From the IMG/VR virus record IMGVR_UViG_3300009184_000294, positions 1 to 20,149 of that record: a stretch of 20,149 nucleotides of DNA. One strand, 5' to 3'. Below the pieces are notes generated by a model that worked only from the letters and a program-made list of their open reading frames with translations, was not told the origin of the DNA and made no database searches. Of the stretch, positions 12,128-19,792 are shown in pieces; the first letter of the stretch is position 1, and every line of letters begins with the position of its first letter. This DNA comes from a virus. Both the position numbers and the translations under genes were made by a program.

Positions 12128-14383
12128 TTAGGTTCCGTAAGGTCTGACGTCGCCTAGCGTGACGCTCAACAGAACCTTGCCCATTTGGTAGTCGCCACCG
12201 CTCACGTTGCTTCTGAAACGCAAACGAATCTCGCGCCGTTGCTGGCGCATATCAATCTTGCCCGTGTCAGGGTCAAACGGGTACTCTTGCGAAGCAACGT
12301 CCGCAGACTGGGCATAAGGCCGACCAGTCACTTGGAATGTCATTGGCCCCTGCTGAATGAAGTCAGGCTCCACGCGCTCCAAGTTAACCCAAAAGTTATC
12401 GCCAATGGGCGCAGTCTGCGCAGGCCCGCCAGCCACAAAGCCCAAATCGCTGGTCTCAAAATAGCTATCAATGGCGTTGGAGGTTTCAAAGATAACCTCG
12501 TCAGTCCCAATTTCGTGTTGCCACAAAGTCACTCGCCCAGCAACCGACTCAAAGTCAGCCAGCACAATGGCGGTCGCCGTAGCCGCAGAAGTGAGGGTTA
12601 CATTGAACCCAGAGAACCCAATGGCTCCCGATACCGCACCGCTGTTGACCGCCGACAGGGTGACCGTCGTACCCACGATGCTCACCACGGTTGCGCCTGT
12701 ACCGATTCCTGTACCAGTCACCAATTGATTGCGAAGAATTCCCGTGGCGCTTGCCACAATGATTGTGCTTGCACCAGAAGTCCCCGTAGCCGTGGTTGAG
12801 GCCGAGTTGCTTGAAAGCAAAGAAACTGTTGTATTGTCGGGGATTCCAGTAGCCACAACCAACTGCCCAAAGGCCACCGTGTTGACGGGGGACATGGTCA
12901 CCACCGCGCTACCGTTGGTTGTTGCAATCGAGGCAGAGAACAAGATGTCCTGAGTGCTGAGAGTTGCGCCAGCGTTGATGGGGTAATGGAACACTTGCGA
13001 GAAGTACCCAGCGGTACGATAGGCTCCCAAAGCGCCGCCAGCGTCATACCAGCAGTCTTCGCGAATGTTGTAGATGATGCAATCGTTGCACTCCTCGCTG
13101 TCTCCAGAGGGGAAAAACCACCAGATTTCGCCAAAGCGGGGAACCTTGTTGGCGTAGACCTTCTGGCGCTGGTTGTAGTTCAGATTGTCAAAGAAGTAGT
13201 TCTGATTGAACGTGTTCTTGATTTCCTTGACCACACCGTTGTACAGCAGGAAGCGGTCAACCCCAATCCAGTAGTAAATGCCGTCGTACTCAATGATGCA
13301 CTGGCTTGACATGATGGAGGACTGGCTTGTGATGAGGTCATAGCGCCAGTAGAAGGTCTGAGGAGTGCCGCCAACCGTCACTGTGGTGGGTGTGTAGCTG
13401 ACGCGAATCAATGAGTCCAACGACCAAAACAGGCCAGAAGGCGAGTTGGAGCCGCCGCGTACTGGTAATCCTTTGACAATCTTTGTGGAGGACACGTTGG
13501 TCTCGTTGGAGTCTGGGCCATTCCAATCGTAGGGATTACCTGCTACGCAGTTCTTGATGAGGCCGTTGTCGCCATAGACGAAGACATAGGGGTGAAGTAC
13601 CACCACGCCGCCAGAGACTTCAATGAGGTCACCCGTCGGGGTCGAGCCAGCGGTGTCCGCCAATGGCGACATATTGGTTCCGCTGATGTCTCCAGCAAAC
13701 ACGGGGGTGTTGACGATGGCGTCAATCTGGGCCAAGTTCTGACCGGGGTGCGCCAACAGCAATTGATTGCCCGAACCCTGCGAATCAAACATGGAGTCAA
13801 ACTGCCACAGGTTTAAATCGCTTGGGGTGAAAGAGCCTGTAACGGTTGCAATCAACACAGAAAATCCAGCGCCAGTTCCGCCAATGGAGGCGGCAGGGGC
13901 GGTCAAAGACTCTCCTGCGTTGTAGTAGTCTCCACCGTTAGTTATTGTGACGGTGATGACGATGTTGCCCGCCACCACAACGGTAGCAATTGCGCCAGAG
14001 CCAGTGCCGCCAGTTAAGGCAACGCCTGTGTAGGTTCCATTGGTGTACCCAGCGCCGGGGGTTATTGTCCCTAGCGTGAGAATTGGAGCGCCAAAATGTA
14101 TTTGTTGGATGCCAGCGCCGATGCCGTTGTTGTCCATATTGACAACTTCGAGTCCATCATTGAACCCATTGAAGACTTGGTTGTTGCCGTCTACCGAATT
14201 GACGTACAGGCCGCGTGAGTACCCTTGAGCCTCACTGGTGATGGCGCGGTAGCCGCCAATCTTGCGAGGGCGACCACGTTGGAACCGAACCCAAAGTGCG
14301 TCGGTGTAGAAGTTCATATCGAATATCGTGCCGTCCCGTTGGACTCCCGGCAACGTGTCGATGGTAAAGACCTTCTTCACCAT
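12128..14383 (-). CDS. Tail hub / DNA-stabilisation-like tail protein, 751 aa
   Basis: A 751-residue beta-rich protein. The N-terminus (G-V-Q-R-D-G-T-I-F-D near 13-22, W-V-R-F-Q-R-G-R-P-R-K-I-G-G-Y-R near 31-46) is the opening I associate with large tail proteins of uncultured podoviruses, resembling P22 gp10-type packaged-DNA stabilisation and T7 gp12-type tail-tube proteins. Two Gly/Thr-rich beta insertions interrupt the core. One at about 104-182 has G-A-G-Y-T-N-G-T-Y and G-G-T-G-S-G-A motifs. The other at about 489-602 holds two copies of a G-x-x-x-V...G-T-G-I-x-x-x-T-x-V unit. It lies shortly downstream of the adaptor gene, as tail-hub genes usually do. The ATG overlaps the preceding stop by one base (TGATG), with GGAG upstream. 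A structural tail role is likely; assignment to gp10 or gp12 is tentative. Confidence 0.75.
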   Translation of the reverse strand: MVKKVFTIDTLPGVQRDGTIFDMNFYTDALWVRFQRGRPRKIGGYRAITSEAQGYSRGLYVNSVDGNNQVFNGFNDGLEVVNMDNNGIGAGIQQIHFGAPILTLGTITPGAGYTNGTYTGVALTGGTGSGAIATVVVAGNIVITVTITNGGDYYNAGESLTAPAASIGGTGAGFSVLIATVTGSFTPSDLNLWQFDSMFDSQGSGNQLLLAHPGQNLAQIDAIVNTPVFAGDISGTNMSPLADTAGSTPTGDLIEVSGGVVVLHPYVFVYGDNGLIKNCVAGNPYDWNGPDSNETNVSSTKIVKGLPVRGGSNSPSGLFWSLDSLIRVSYTPTTVTVGGTPQTFYWRYDLITSQSSIMSSQCIIEYDGIYYWIGVDRFLLYNGVVKEIKNTFNQNYFFDNLNYNQRQKVYANKVPRFGEIWWFFPSGDSEECNDCIIYNIREDCWYDAGGALGAYRTAGYFSQVFHYPINAGATLSTQDILFSASIATTNGSAVVTMSPVNTVAFGQLVVATGIPDNTTVSLLSSNSASTTATGTSGASTIIVASATGILRNQLVTGTGIGTGATVVSIVGTTVTLSAVNSGAVSGAIGFSGFNVTLTSAATATAIVLADFESVAGRVTLWQHEIGTDEVIFETSNAIDSYFETSDLGFVAGGPAQTAPIGDNFWVNLERVEPDFIQQGPMTFQVTGRPYAQSADVASQEYPFDPDTGKIDMRQQRREIRLRFRSNVSGGDYQMGKVLLSVTLGDVRPYGT

Positions 14384-15627
14384 CAGAAGGCTCCGCCAGA
14401 AATGCCACCCGTAAAGTTTCCTGTTCCAACAATTGCCAACCCAGTCGCTGAAAGCGTCGAGCGCAAAACGCCCAAGATGGAGGTATTAAATTCTCCAGAG
14501 GCGGCGCGATACAAGCCCGTCGTTGGCTCGGAGCCGTAGTACAAAGCAGGCGAGGACACCGTGCCGTCAATCAAACCGATGGACGAGGAACCCGCCAGCA
14601 CCGTGTTGGCGTTCACCAAATTCACCGAATCGCAAATCAGCGTAGCTTGTTGATTGGAGGCAATCGTTGCGTTAGAGCCGCCCGTGTTTGTCGTTAGGGT
14701 GACGGTGTAGTTGGACGCGCCGCCCACCGTGGCGTTCTGGATGTAGTACACCTGCACCGTCGGCGGGACAATGATGGTCACATTGCCAGACAGGGTTCCC
14801 GTGTACTTCTGAACCACGTTTGACGCCTCTGCGGCGGTCAGGGTGTAGGTTCCAGTGGTTACAGCTTTGGTCAGTTGGGTGAACGCAAACTGCGTATTCT
14901 TGCCCAAGCCAACCGTGTAGAACGTCGTGCCAGAACAAACAATGATTGCCGAGTCGGTGGGCTGGAAAACCAAAGAAACCGAACCATTGATGAGGTTTCC
15001 GCTTGTACCCGTGATGGTCAAGGAGCCTGTACCAGCGTTGCGCACCAGCATGAACCAAGAGTTACCAAGGGATGCGGCAGTTGGCAAAGTCAAAGTGCCT
15101 GCACCGCCTGTCCACACATAGCAGTTGGAGAGGTCGGAGAACTGGGCCGTGTAGTTGGACGAGAAGGTTGTGACTGGCTGGGACTGGTTCAGCGTTTGCC
15201 CGATGGCAATCAAGCCATACCCAGCAAGGGTGGCGGCATCTTGACCAGAGGAGCCAATGCCAAAAGCAATGATGCCCCAAACACCTTCTTCAGTCCCGTT
15301 GTCGGTGATGTAGATATATTGGGCTTCGCCTACTAACACGGTCACAATCGTGTTAATTCCCGCGTAGTCCATGACCGTGAAGTCTTCACCGCCAATATTG
15401 CGAATCAGTGCGTCTTGCCCTACCGAAGCCTGATTTGCAGGGGGCATCCACAACTCAGAAACGCCAGTTGTGGTGACTTCCATAATACGAGCGGCGGCAT
15501 CATTGGTTGTACTCCCGTTGATGGGCCACTCCAATTGAAGGGTTGTGTTCGCTATTGAAATCTCGCGATACGAGACATCCGTCGGTTGAATGACGTTGCC
15601 TGTGAAGGGGGAGTTGAATGACGACAT
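14383..15627 (-). CDS. Fibre/decoration-like virion protein, 414 aa
   Basis: A 414-residue, Thr/Ser/Gly/Val-rich beta protein. The N-terminus (S-P-F-T-G-N-V-I-Q-P-T-D near 6-17, then D-A-A-A-R-I-M-E-V) is a conserved opening I recognise from virion proteins of aquatic phages. The middle is repetitive beta structure. The C-terminus (S-P-A-L-Y-Y-G-S-E-P-T-T-G-L-Y-R near 358-373) matches the S-x-x-x-x-x-x-T-G-x-Y-R repeat common in tail fibres, but there is no Peptidase_S74 domain. It lies between the adaptor and tail-hub genes, so it is probably a tail or head-fibre component that may touch the host. The Shine-Dalgarno is weak, and the start is 2 bases past the preceding stop, suggesting coupled translation. 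Confidence 0.7.
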   Translation of the reverse strand: MSSFNSPFTGNVIQPTDVSYREISIANTTLQLEWPINGSTTNDAAARIMEVTTTGVSELWMPPANQASVGQDALIRNIGGEDFTVMDYAGINTIVTVLVGEAQYIYITDNGTEEGVWGIIAFGIGSSGQDAATLAGYGLIAIGQTLNQSQPVTTFSSNYTAQFSDLSNCYVWTGGAGTLTLPTAASLGNSWFMLVRNAGTGSLTITGTSGNLINGSVSLVFQPTDSAIIVCSGTTFYTVGLGKNTQFAFTQLTKAVTTGTYTLTAAEASNVVQKYTGTLSGNVTIIVPPTVQVYYIQNATVGGASNYTVTLTTNTGGSNATIASNQQATLICDSVNLVNANTVLAGSSSIGLIDGTVSSPALYYGSEPTTGLYRAASGEFNTSILGVLRSTLSATGLAIVGTGNFTGGISGGAF

Positions 15628-15629
15628 GA

Positions 15630-16265
15630 TTAAGTATCCAATACAGTTGCTTGACGGTCACCAATGCGCTGTACGTCCTCAGACTTCAGGGTCTGAATGA
15701 TGAGGTCGTAATTCTGTTGCCACATGGGCATCCGCTCATCGTTCTTGATGTACGGCATAGCCTGCAACAAACACCCATACAGCAAAGCCTGTGGAGCGTA
15801 GATGGTGAACCAATTCGTTTGGTTGGAGGAATCAAGAGGTTGAAGCCTCTCGTAGTACAGAACTTCAAAATCATATGCAACATCAGGCGAGGGAGCGACT
15901 AGCCAATGGGTGTAGTCGTAGTCGCCGTAGTAGGCTGGCGCACCAGTCGTTGTGGCGTCTGGGGTGAACTCGCGTAGGTACTCGTACTTGCGAAGCAGTA
16001 CAGGTTGTTTCTGACCGTCTACGGTGACGTTAAAAGACACCGTTTTGTGCCAGCGGGCAGGCTTGTCGATGATGGGTTGGCCCGCCACCATTGTGGAAGT
16101 CTGAACCGTCAGGTTGCCAAGGAACTTGATTTGGCTGGCGATGATTTGCTCTGCCAGCATAATGAACAGGGGTATTTTGGCAAGCGTGTCGTCATCAGTA
16201 CGGTCAAGGTAAGACTGAATGTTTTCGACCAAAGAGTCGTAAGTCATTACCGATGCGGTTGCCAT
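15630..16265 (-). CDS. Head-tail adaptor (T7 gp11 / P22 gp4-like)
   Basis: A 211-residue protein with the pattern of podovirus head-to-tail adaptors. It has an N-terminal helix with I-P-L-F-I-M-L-A-E-Q-I-I (31-42), then a beta region with P-A-R-W-H-K-T, and near the C-terminus V-L-Y-Y-E-R-L-Q-P-L, a T-N-W-F segment, A-P-Q-A-L-L-Y-G-C-L-L and M-P-Y-I-K-N-D-E-R-M. The L-Y-Y...P-L...T-N-W...L-Y-G...P-Y...D-E-R series is what I recognise from T7 gp11 (tail tubular A) and related adaptor families. It would bind the portal and connect it to the tail hub, whose gene lies one gene downstream. The ATG lies 2 bases past the endolysin stop, with GGGG upstream. Confidence 0.78.
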   Translation of the reverse strand: MATASVMTYDSLVENIQSYLDRTDDDTLAKIPLFIMLAEQIIASQIKFLGNLTVQTSTMVAGQPIIDKPARWHKTVSFNVTVDGQKQPVLLRKYEYLREFTPDATTTGAPAYYGDYDYTHWLVAPSPDVAYDFEVLYYERLQPLDSSNQTNWFTIYAPQALLYGCLLQAMPYIKNDERMPMWQQNYDLIIQTLKSEDVQRIGDRQATVLDT

Positions 16266-16267
16266 AT

Positions 16268-16609
16268 TTACCCCACGTTTCGTTCAAAATGTGGACAATC
16301 CACCAAAGATTTAAAGTTGCCACCCCAGCGGTTTTTAGGGTGTAGAGACTCCCAGAAAGCGCCCAGCGGCGCGAGGATGCCCTTATCCCAGATTATCTGC
16401 CCATCCTTGAAGAAGTTCAAGTCGATGGCGCATCGCTTGAGGTGGATGGAGTTGAGGGTCTTGGAGCGTCCCGTGTTGACGTAGATGGCCTGTTGCTCAG
16501 GTGTACGGGCCAACTCCCCGCCAGTGACCATAAAACCCTGTTCTGTGGCGTATTGAATCAGCTTGCAGGCATCCAGCAGGAATGCCGCTTGGTCTTGGCT
16601 AAGGCTCAT
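16268..16609 (-). CDS. M15-family peptidase endolysin
   Basis: A 113-residue enzyme of the M15 peptidase family (D-Ala-D-Ala carboxypeptidase / L-Ala-D-Glu endopeptidase type), which cuts peptidoglycan stem peptides to lyse the host. Zinc ligands fit His56 and Asp63 in S-I-H-L-K-R-C-A-I-D-L and His107 in D-C-P-H-F-E-R. G-G-E-L-A-R-T (30-36), Q-Q-A-I-Y and R-W-G-G-N-F match conserved M15 motifs. The length fits small phage endolysins, and there is no signal peptide, consistent with holin-dependent release. I chose ATG 16609, which overlaps the holin stop by 4 bases (ATGA); an in-frame start 75 bases upstream would lie inside the holin gene. Confidence 0.88.
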   Translation of the reverse strand: MSLSQDQAAFLLDACKLIQYATEQGFMVTGGELARTPEQQAIYVNTGRSKTLNSIHLKRCAIDLNFFKDGQIIWDKGILAPLGAFWESLHPKNRWGGNFKSLVDCPHFERNVG

Positions 16610-17118
16610 TTTTTGCTCCTCATGTCCGCCAGCTTCTCTACTGTTCGACCGCCAAAATACGCGAGAAAGATTATTTGGCCCCACTGGCCCAGCAAATTTA
16701 CATAGCTTTCTTGTGCGTTATACCCGAACGCGGACATCATGGTGAACAAAAAGAACGCCACAAAAATGGCAATCAGGGCCATTGGACGAATGTTCTTGGA
16801 CAGCCAAGAGTCGGAAGACATATCAGCCTTCCAGCGGTCACTGATGTTGTCTTCTTGATTCGCTTGTGCCTCCAACAAGATTTTTAGTTCTTCTTGCTCA
16901 ACACGAGCCTTTTCAATGCCTAACTCAAGCAGGCGCTCTTCGTGGTCATACTGCAACTGACGCAGTTTGCCAATTTCTTCGGGGCTTGGGTTGTCGGAAA
17001 TCTTCACGCCCAGAGCGTTCTCGACGACTTCTTTGCCCTTTGCTTGGATTGCAGAAGACAAAAGGCCCAGACCATTCTGAGCCAATGTACCAAGGAGTGA
17101 TGCAACAATTGGAATCAT
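16606..17118 (-). CDS. Holin, 3-TM type
   Basis: A 170-residue protein with an N-terminal hydrophobic segment (1-25), a charged coiled-coil region (about 45-100), and two C-terminal membrane segments (about 112-133, preceded by N-I-R-P, and 139-157, ending G-G-R-T). This layout, with the R-P before the second segment, matches the 3-TM phage holin family seen in phages and gene transfer agents. Holins permeabilise the inner membrane so the endolysin can reach the wall. The downstream endolysin start overlaps its stop. The ATG has AGGGA 7 bases upstream and lies 1 base past the preceding stop. Confidence 0.82.
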   Translation of the reverse strand: MIPIVASLLGTLAQNGLGLLSSAIQAKGKEVVENALGVKISDNPSPEEIGKLRQLQYDHEERLLELGIEKARVEQEELKILLEAQANQEDNISDRWKADMSSDSWLSKNIRPMALIAIFVAFFLFTMMSAFGYNAQESYVNLLGQWGQIIFLAYFGGRTVEKLADMRSKK

Positions 17119-17119
17119 G

Positions 17120-17473
17120 TCAGTCCCTTCCAGTTACAGTTTTGAGTGATTTGTTCACTGGAACCTTCTCTTCCAAGATGGCAATATGCATTCGGTTCTC
17201 AGCAATCTGGTCGCGGTTGCGTTGAATCTCTTTTTCAAGGTCTTGGCGCAGTTTTTCACGGGCCAGTTCGGCTCCAGTGTTTGACGCCTGCTTGTTGTCC
17301 GATGTGACAACGAGCGAAATTTTGCTGTTGAGGATGGTGACCTCATGCGCCAAGTTTGACAAGGCGCTCATTAAATAGACGACGCAAGAAAATAATAGAG
17401 GGAGAAGAGCAAACGTAATCTTCTCAATAAGTTGACCTTTGGCTTCCATACTTTGTATTTTCTCTTCGCTCAT
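17120..17473 (-). CDS. Single-TM coiled-coil protein of lysis cassette, 117 aa
   Basis: A 117-residue protein with one hydrophobic membrane segment at about 20-41 (F-A-L-L-P-L-L-F-S-C-V-V-Y) followed by a long charged helix (about 65-105), probably coiled coil. No lipobox or cleavable signal peptide is evident. A single TM with a coiled coil, just before the holin, suggests an accessory lysis protein (spanin-like i-subunit or holin regulator), but I cannot assign a family. The start overlaps the preceding stop by 4 bases (ATGA). Confidence 0.7.
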   Translation of the reverse strand: MSEEKIQSMEAKGQLIEKITFALLPLLFSCVVYLMSALSNLAHEVTILNSKISLVVTSDNKQASNTGAELAREKLRQDLEKEIQRNRDQIAENRMHIAILEEKVPVNKSLKTVTGRD

Positions 17474-17685
17474 AATCCGAACACCTTTTTAACCATCTCG
17501 GCGGCAACACCGGGGCCAAGCAACACAGCCAAGATGACTACATACAGGAGGTACTCAATCTTGGTCATGCGCTTGGAGCCTTCGTCGAAGCGGCCCTGAA
17601 TGTTTTCGTACCGCTGGGCGCATATCGCCTCATGGACGCTTAGGCGCTTGTCTGTTTCGGTGGCTAATTCGTGAACCGCTTCCAT
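17470..17685 (-). CDS. Small C-tail-anchored coiled-coil protein, 71 aa (XhlA-like topology)
   Basis: A 71-residue protein. An N-terminal helical coiled coil (about 1-42) is followed by a C-terminal membrane segment (about 44-62: Y-L-L-Y-V-V-I-L-A-V-L-L) and a short basic end. This length and topology resemble XhlA-type hemolysin/holin-accessory proteins, though sequence identity is not obvious. It sits first among three membrane-protein genes leading to the endolysin, so a lysis role is likely. Its ATG is 4 bases past the preceding stop. Confidence 0.7.
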   Translation of the reverse strand: MEAVHELATETDKRLSVHEAICAQRYENIQGRFDEGSKRMTKIEYLLYVVILAVLLGPGVAAEMVKKVFGL

Positions 17686-17689
17686 TCAT

Positions 17690-17839
17690 TTACTCCGCTT
17701 TTGGTTGCTCTGCCATGCTGGCTTGAGCCTCTTTTTGCAAGGCTTCAATCAGTTGGAAGGTCTCTTGGTATGGGCGTGAACCCAAGTAACCAAGAATTTG
17801 GTTGACCAATTGAGTAGAGAGAGTCAGTTTGTCGTTCAT
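17690..17839 (-). CDS. Small hypothetical protein, 49 aa
   Basis: A short frame encoding 49 residues: M-N-D-K-L-T-L-S-T-Q-L-V-N at the start, a helical middle with Y-L-G-S-R-P-Y-Q-E-T-F, and Q-P-K-A-E at the end. AAGGA lies 7 bases before the ATG at 17839, whereas the in-frame ATG at 17845 is too close to it, so I chose 17839. It fills the space between the 85-aa and 71-aa genes with tight spacing. Composition resembles small phage proteins of unknown role encoded near lysis genes. Function unknown. Confidence 0.65.
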   Translation of the reverse strand: MNDKLTLSTQLVNQILGYLGSRPYQETFQLIEALQKEAQASMAEQPKAE

Positions 17840-17859
17840 TGCCATTTCCTTCAAAATTT

Positions 17860-17892
17860 CCGCTGTTATGGGCCAGCGGTTCGCCCTTTTTT
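17860..17892. other. Overlapping inverted repeats between small genes
   Basis: CCGCTG (17860-17865) pairs with CAGCGG (17874-17879) around an 8-base loop. An alternative, mutually exclusive hairpin pairs GGGC (17870-17873) with GCCC (17883-17886), followed on the plus strand by six T residues (17887-17892), a weak terminator-like layout for antisense transcription. On the minus strand the structure lies between the tandem stops (TAATAA) of the 85-aa gene and the ribosome site of the 49-aa gene. Function is not established. Confidence 0.45.
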
Positions 17893-17893
17893 A

Positions 17894-18151
17894 TTATGCC
17901 TTTGGGAGCGCATTCTTTGCCACTTGAGCCTGATAAGCCGCAATGACTTCAGGTGTCCATGCCACGTTGCAGATTGCCACGACGTTAGCAGGAAGACCCG
18001 TGAGGTCTTGTGCTGGTGTCAGGCTTGTGCGGTGGTAGGTTTGGCTCAGTTGATTGCCGTCTTCCATGATGCGAGTTGCCTCACGATAGAGAACGATACC
18101 GTTCTCAGTCACGGTGATTTGGTCGATTACTTTTTCTTTCGTGATTGCCAT
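17894..18151 (-). CDS. Conserved phage hypothetical protein, 85 aa
   Basis: An 85-residue protein of a pattern I recognise from many uncultured phage genomes: I-T-V-T-E-N-G near 12-18, Y-R-E-A-T-R-I-M-E-D-G near 22-32, a Y-H-R-T segment, and A-W-T-P-E-V-I-A-A-Y near the C-terminus. It is usually encoded near tail-fibre genes; its role is unknown to me. AAGGAG lies 8 bases before the ATG. It ends with tandem stops (TAATAA). Confidence 0.75.
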   Translation of the reverse strand: MAITKEKVIDQITVTENGIVLYREATRIMEDGNQLSQTYHRTSLTPAQDLTGLPANVVAICNVAWTPEVIAAYQAQVAKNALPKA

Positions 18152-18183
18152 TTGGGTTTCTCCTTAAAGTTGGCGTTGTGTCC

Positions 18184-18206
18184 AGCCTGACCAATCCAGT
18201 CAGGCT
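18184..18206. other. Perfect hairpin downstream of the third fibre gene
   Basis: AGCCTGAC (18184-18191) pairs perfectly with GTCAGGCT (18199-18206) around a 7-base loop, 14 bases past the stop of the 210-aa fibre gene on the minus strand. No U-tract follows on either strand, so it is not a standard intrinsic terminator. It may protect the fibre mRNA 3' end, attenuate transcription, or be a processing site. Confidence 0.6.
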
Positions 18207-18220
18207 AATGAACTTCGTGG

Positions 18221-18853
18221 TTAAGCGGTTGTATATGCCATAGAAATATATGGCGTACCATTAGAAAATGCTGAATTGGCAAGTTGGGCATAAGAACCCG
18301 CACCCTGCCTGTAAAATGTCATGCTGACTGCTGAAGGAATAATAAAAGGCCAAATGTTCTGGTTTACGTCGTTCATGCAAGACCCCGTTGAGTAATTTGC
18401 ATCACCTAGGGCTGGAAATGGCAAACCACCAATAGAGGCCGTTAGAACGCTTGCGGTAGATGGATAATTAACCTCTATATCAATAAACACTTTGTTTCCA
18501 ATTTTTGTATATCTTGCGCTAGTTATTCCACCAAACGTCAATCCCGCACCGCTTGCATCAGTTGGAGTAAAAGTACCCTCCTCATAATCATCCAATGTGT
18601 TTGCATTTGATGATGCTGATTGAGTTGCGGGGAAGGTGATGCCCGCACCAGAAGTTGAGGGCGTAGTCGCCCCGACACCAATTGCATTGGCAAACTGCAC
18701 ACCCTGCGAAGCGTTGGCAAGCATTGCCTGCGTGCCAGAAGTGGCAATAGCCACCTGATTGGCGGCAGGGTAGTAGACACCAGTATCAGTGTCCGTACCA
18801 GTCACCGCTGGGGTTGTGGCGCTGTTGTCAGTGCCGTTTAATATGAGGGTCAT
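18221..18853 (-). CDS. Tail-fibre protein, 210 aa
   Basis: A 210-residue, Thr/Ser/Gly-rich protein. The N-terminal part has D-T-D-T-G-V-Y-Y-P and A-I-A-T-S-G-T-Q-A (fibre-type repeats). The middle has A-N-T-L-D-D-Y-E-E-G-T-F-T-P-T (84-98) and then Y-T-K-I-G-N-K-V-F-I-D-I-E (115-127), a domain common in phage tail fibres and collars. The last part is beta-rich and probably forms the receptor-facing tip. There is no S74 chaperone domain, unlike the two fibre genes upstream. AGGAG lies 9 bases before the ATG, within the end of the preceding gene. Confidence 0.8.
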   Translation of the reverse strand: MTLILNGTDNSATTPAVTGTDTDTGVYYPAANQVAIATSGTQAMLANASQGVQFANAIGVGATTPSTSGAGITFPATQSASSNANTLDDYEEGTFTPTDASGAGLTFGGITSARYTKIGNKVFIDIEVNYPSTASVLTASIGGLPFPALGDANYSTGSCMNDVNQNIWPFIIPSAVSMTFYRQGAGSYAQLANSAFSNGTPYISMAYTTA

Positions 18854-18856
18854 GGT

Positions 18857-19792
18857 TTAGGCTCCTGCTTTCAGTGCTGCTACGTCAGTTTGCAGTTGGG
18901 TGATTAGGGCTTGCTGTTCTTGGATTGCTTTAATGCACAAAGAAACCATATTCCCGTAAGCCAAAGCGTCAGGGGAGCCGTCTTCTGCGTATTGCACAAA
19001 CTCAGTAAGACCAGCTTCATGTACTTCTTCAGCAATCAAACCACCAAAAATAGTCTCGCCGTCGTTCTTGCCTTTGTATGTGACTGCTCTTAATTTCAGC
19101 GCATCAACAAGACCATGTGTTGCATCTTGGACATCTGTTTTGTATTTCAAAGATGATGTCGAACGCTGTAAATCTCCACTAGTACCAACTGTCATGTTTG
19201 CGGCGGCGGCTGTTGTATTGTTATACGGGCAAGCGGCTAATCCTGAAGTTGATGTTCCCGTAAAAATAGCACCATCATTTCTAACAGATAACAAAGCGAC
19301 ATTGGAAGAGTTATATGTAAGTGTTGCGTAAGTTGCACTTGTTGTACCAATACCGTTAAGTCTCAATCGTGCGCCGCCACCTGTTGAGCCAATGCTTACA
19401 TCACCACTGGAGTCGATACGCATACGCTCTGCGTTATTAGTGCCAAATAACAAAGACCTTGCACCACGACCATTGATTGCAAAAGTATCGTTTCCACCAG
19501 AACCAAAACAGTTTGTTGCAGTACCTAAATCAGCAATTACAGTTCCGCTAGTTGCTACGGTTATATATCCACCATTAGCATTTGTACTGTTAAAACCAGT
19601 AATAATGCCAGCAGTGGTATCTATAGCCAGTCTTGCGGAACCCGGCGAAGTCGTTCCTAGCCCCATATTCTGTGAAGCATCAATGGTGACTGCCGCCGTA
19701 CCATTGGTCTGGAGTTGCAGAATGCCGCTGGCGTCTGCCGTCTGGACTATGCCGCCGCTGCCTGTGCTTGAGGCATTTATCGTTGATGTCAT
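18857..19792 (-). CDS. Tail fibre with Peptidase_S74 (ICA) domain, 311 aa
   Basis: A 311-residue fibre. Residues 1-200 are beta-repeat rich, with the typical A-E-R-M-R-I-D-S-S-G-D-V-S-I-G fibre motif near 121-135. From about 211 to the end is the intramolecular chaperone auto-processing (ICA, Peptidase_S74) domain: Ser213 and Lys218 in S-S-L-K-Y-K fit the Ser-Lys dyad (five apart), followed by F-G-G-L-I-A-E-E-V and a C-terminal trimerisation helix (K-A-I-Q-E-Q-Q-A-L). These domains fold fibre trimers and then cut themselves off before the dyad Ser. The start overlaps the preceding fibre's stop by 4 bases (ATGA). Confidence 0.9.
   Translation of the reverse strand: MTSTINASSTGSGGIVQTADASGILQLQTNGTAAVTIDASQNMGLGTTSPGSARLAIDTTAGIITGFNSTNANGGYITVATSGTVIADLGTATNCFGSGGNDTFAINGRGARSLLFGTNNAERMRIDSSGDVSIGSTGGGARLRLNGIGTTSATYATLTYNSSNVALLSVRNDGAIFTGTSTSGLAACPYNNTTAAAANMTVGTSGDLQRSTSSLKYKTDVQDATHGLVDALKLRAVTYKGKNDGETIFGGLIAEEVHEAGLTEFVQYAEDGSPDALAYGNMVSLCIKAIQEQQALITQLQTDVAALKAGA
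18868..18933 (-). repeat. Copy A of a 66-bp repeat at the 3' end of the S74 fibre genes
   Basis: Matches 19800-19865 at 60 of 66 positions by direct comparison. It encodes the C-terminal trimerisation helix of the 311-aa fibre. The shared end marks the two S74 domains as duplicates or products of exchange. Confidence 0.85.

Noticed and set aside
16610-16684. Extended N-terminus of the M15 endolysin
   Set aside because: It lies inside the holin gene; the ATG at 16609 has the ATGA overlap typical of this operon and gives a normal M15 length.
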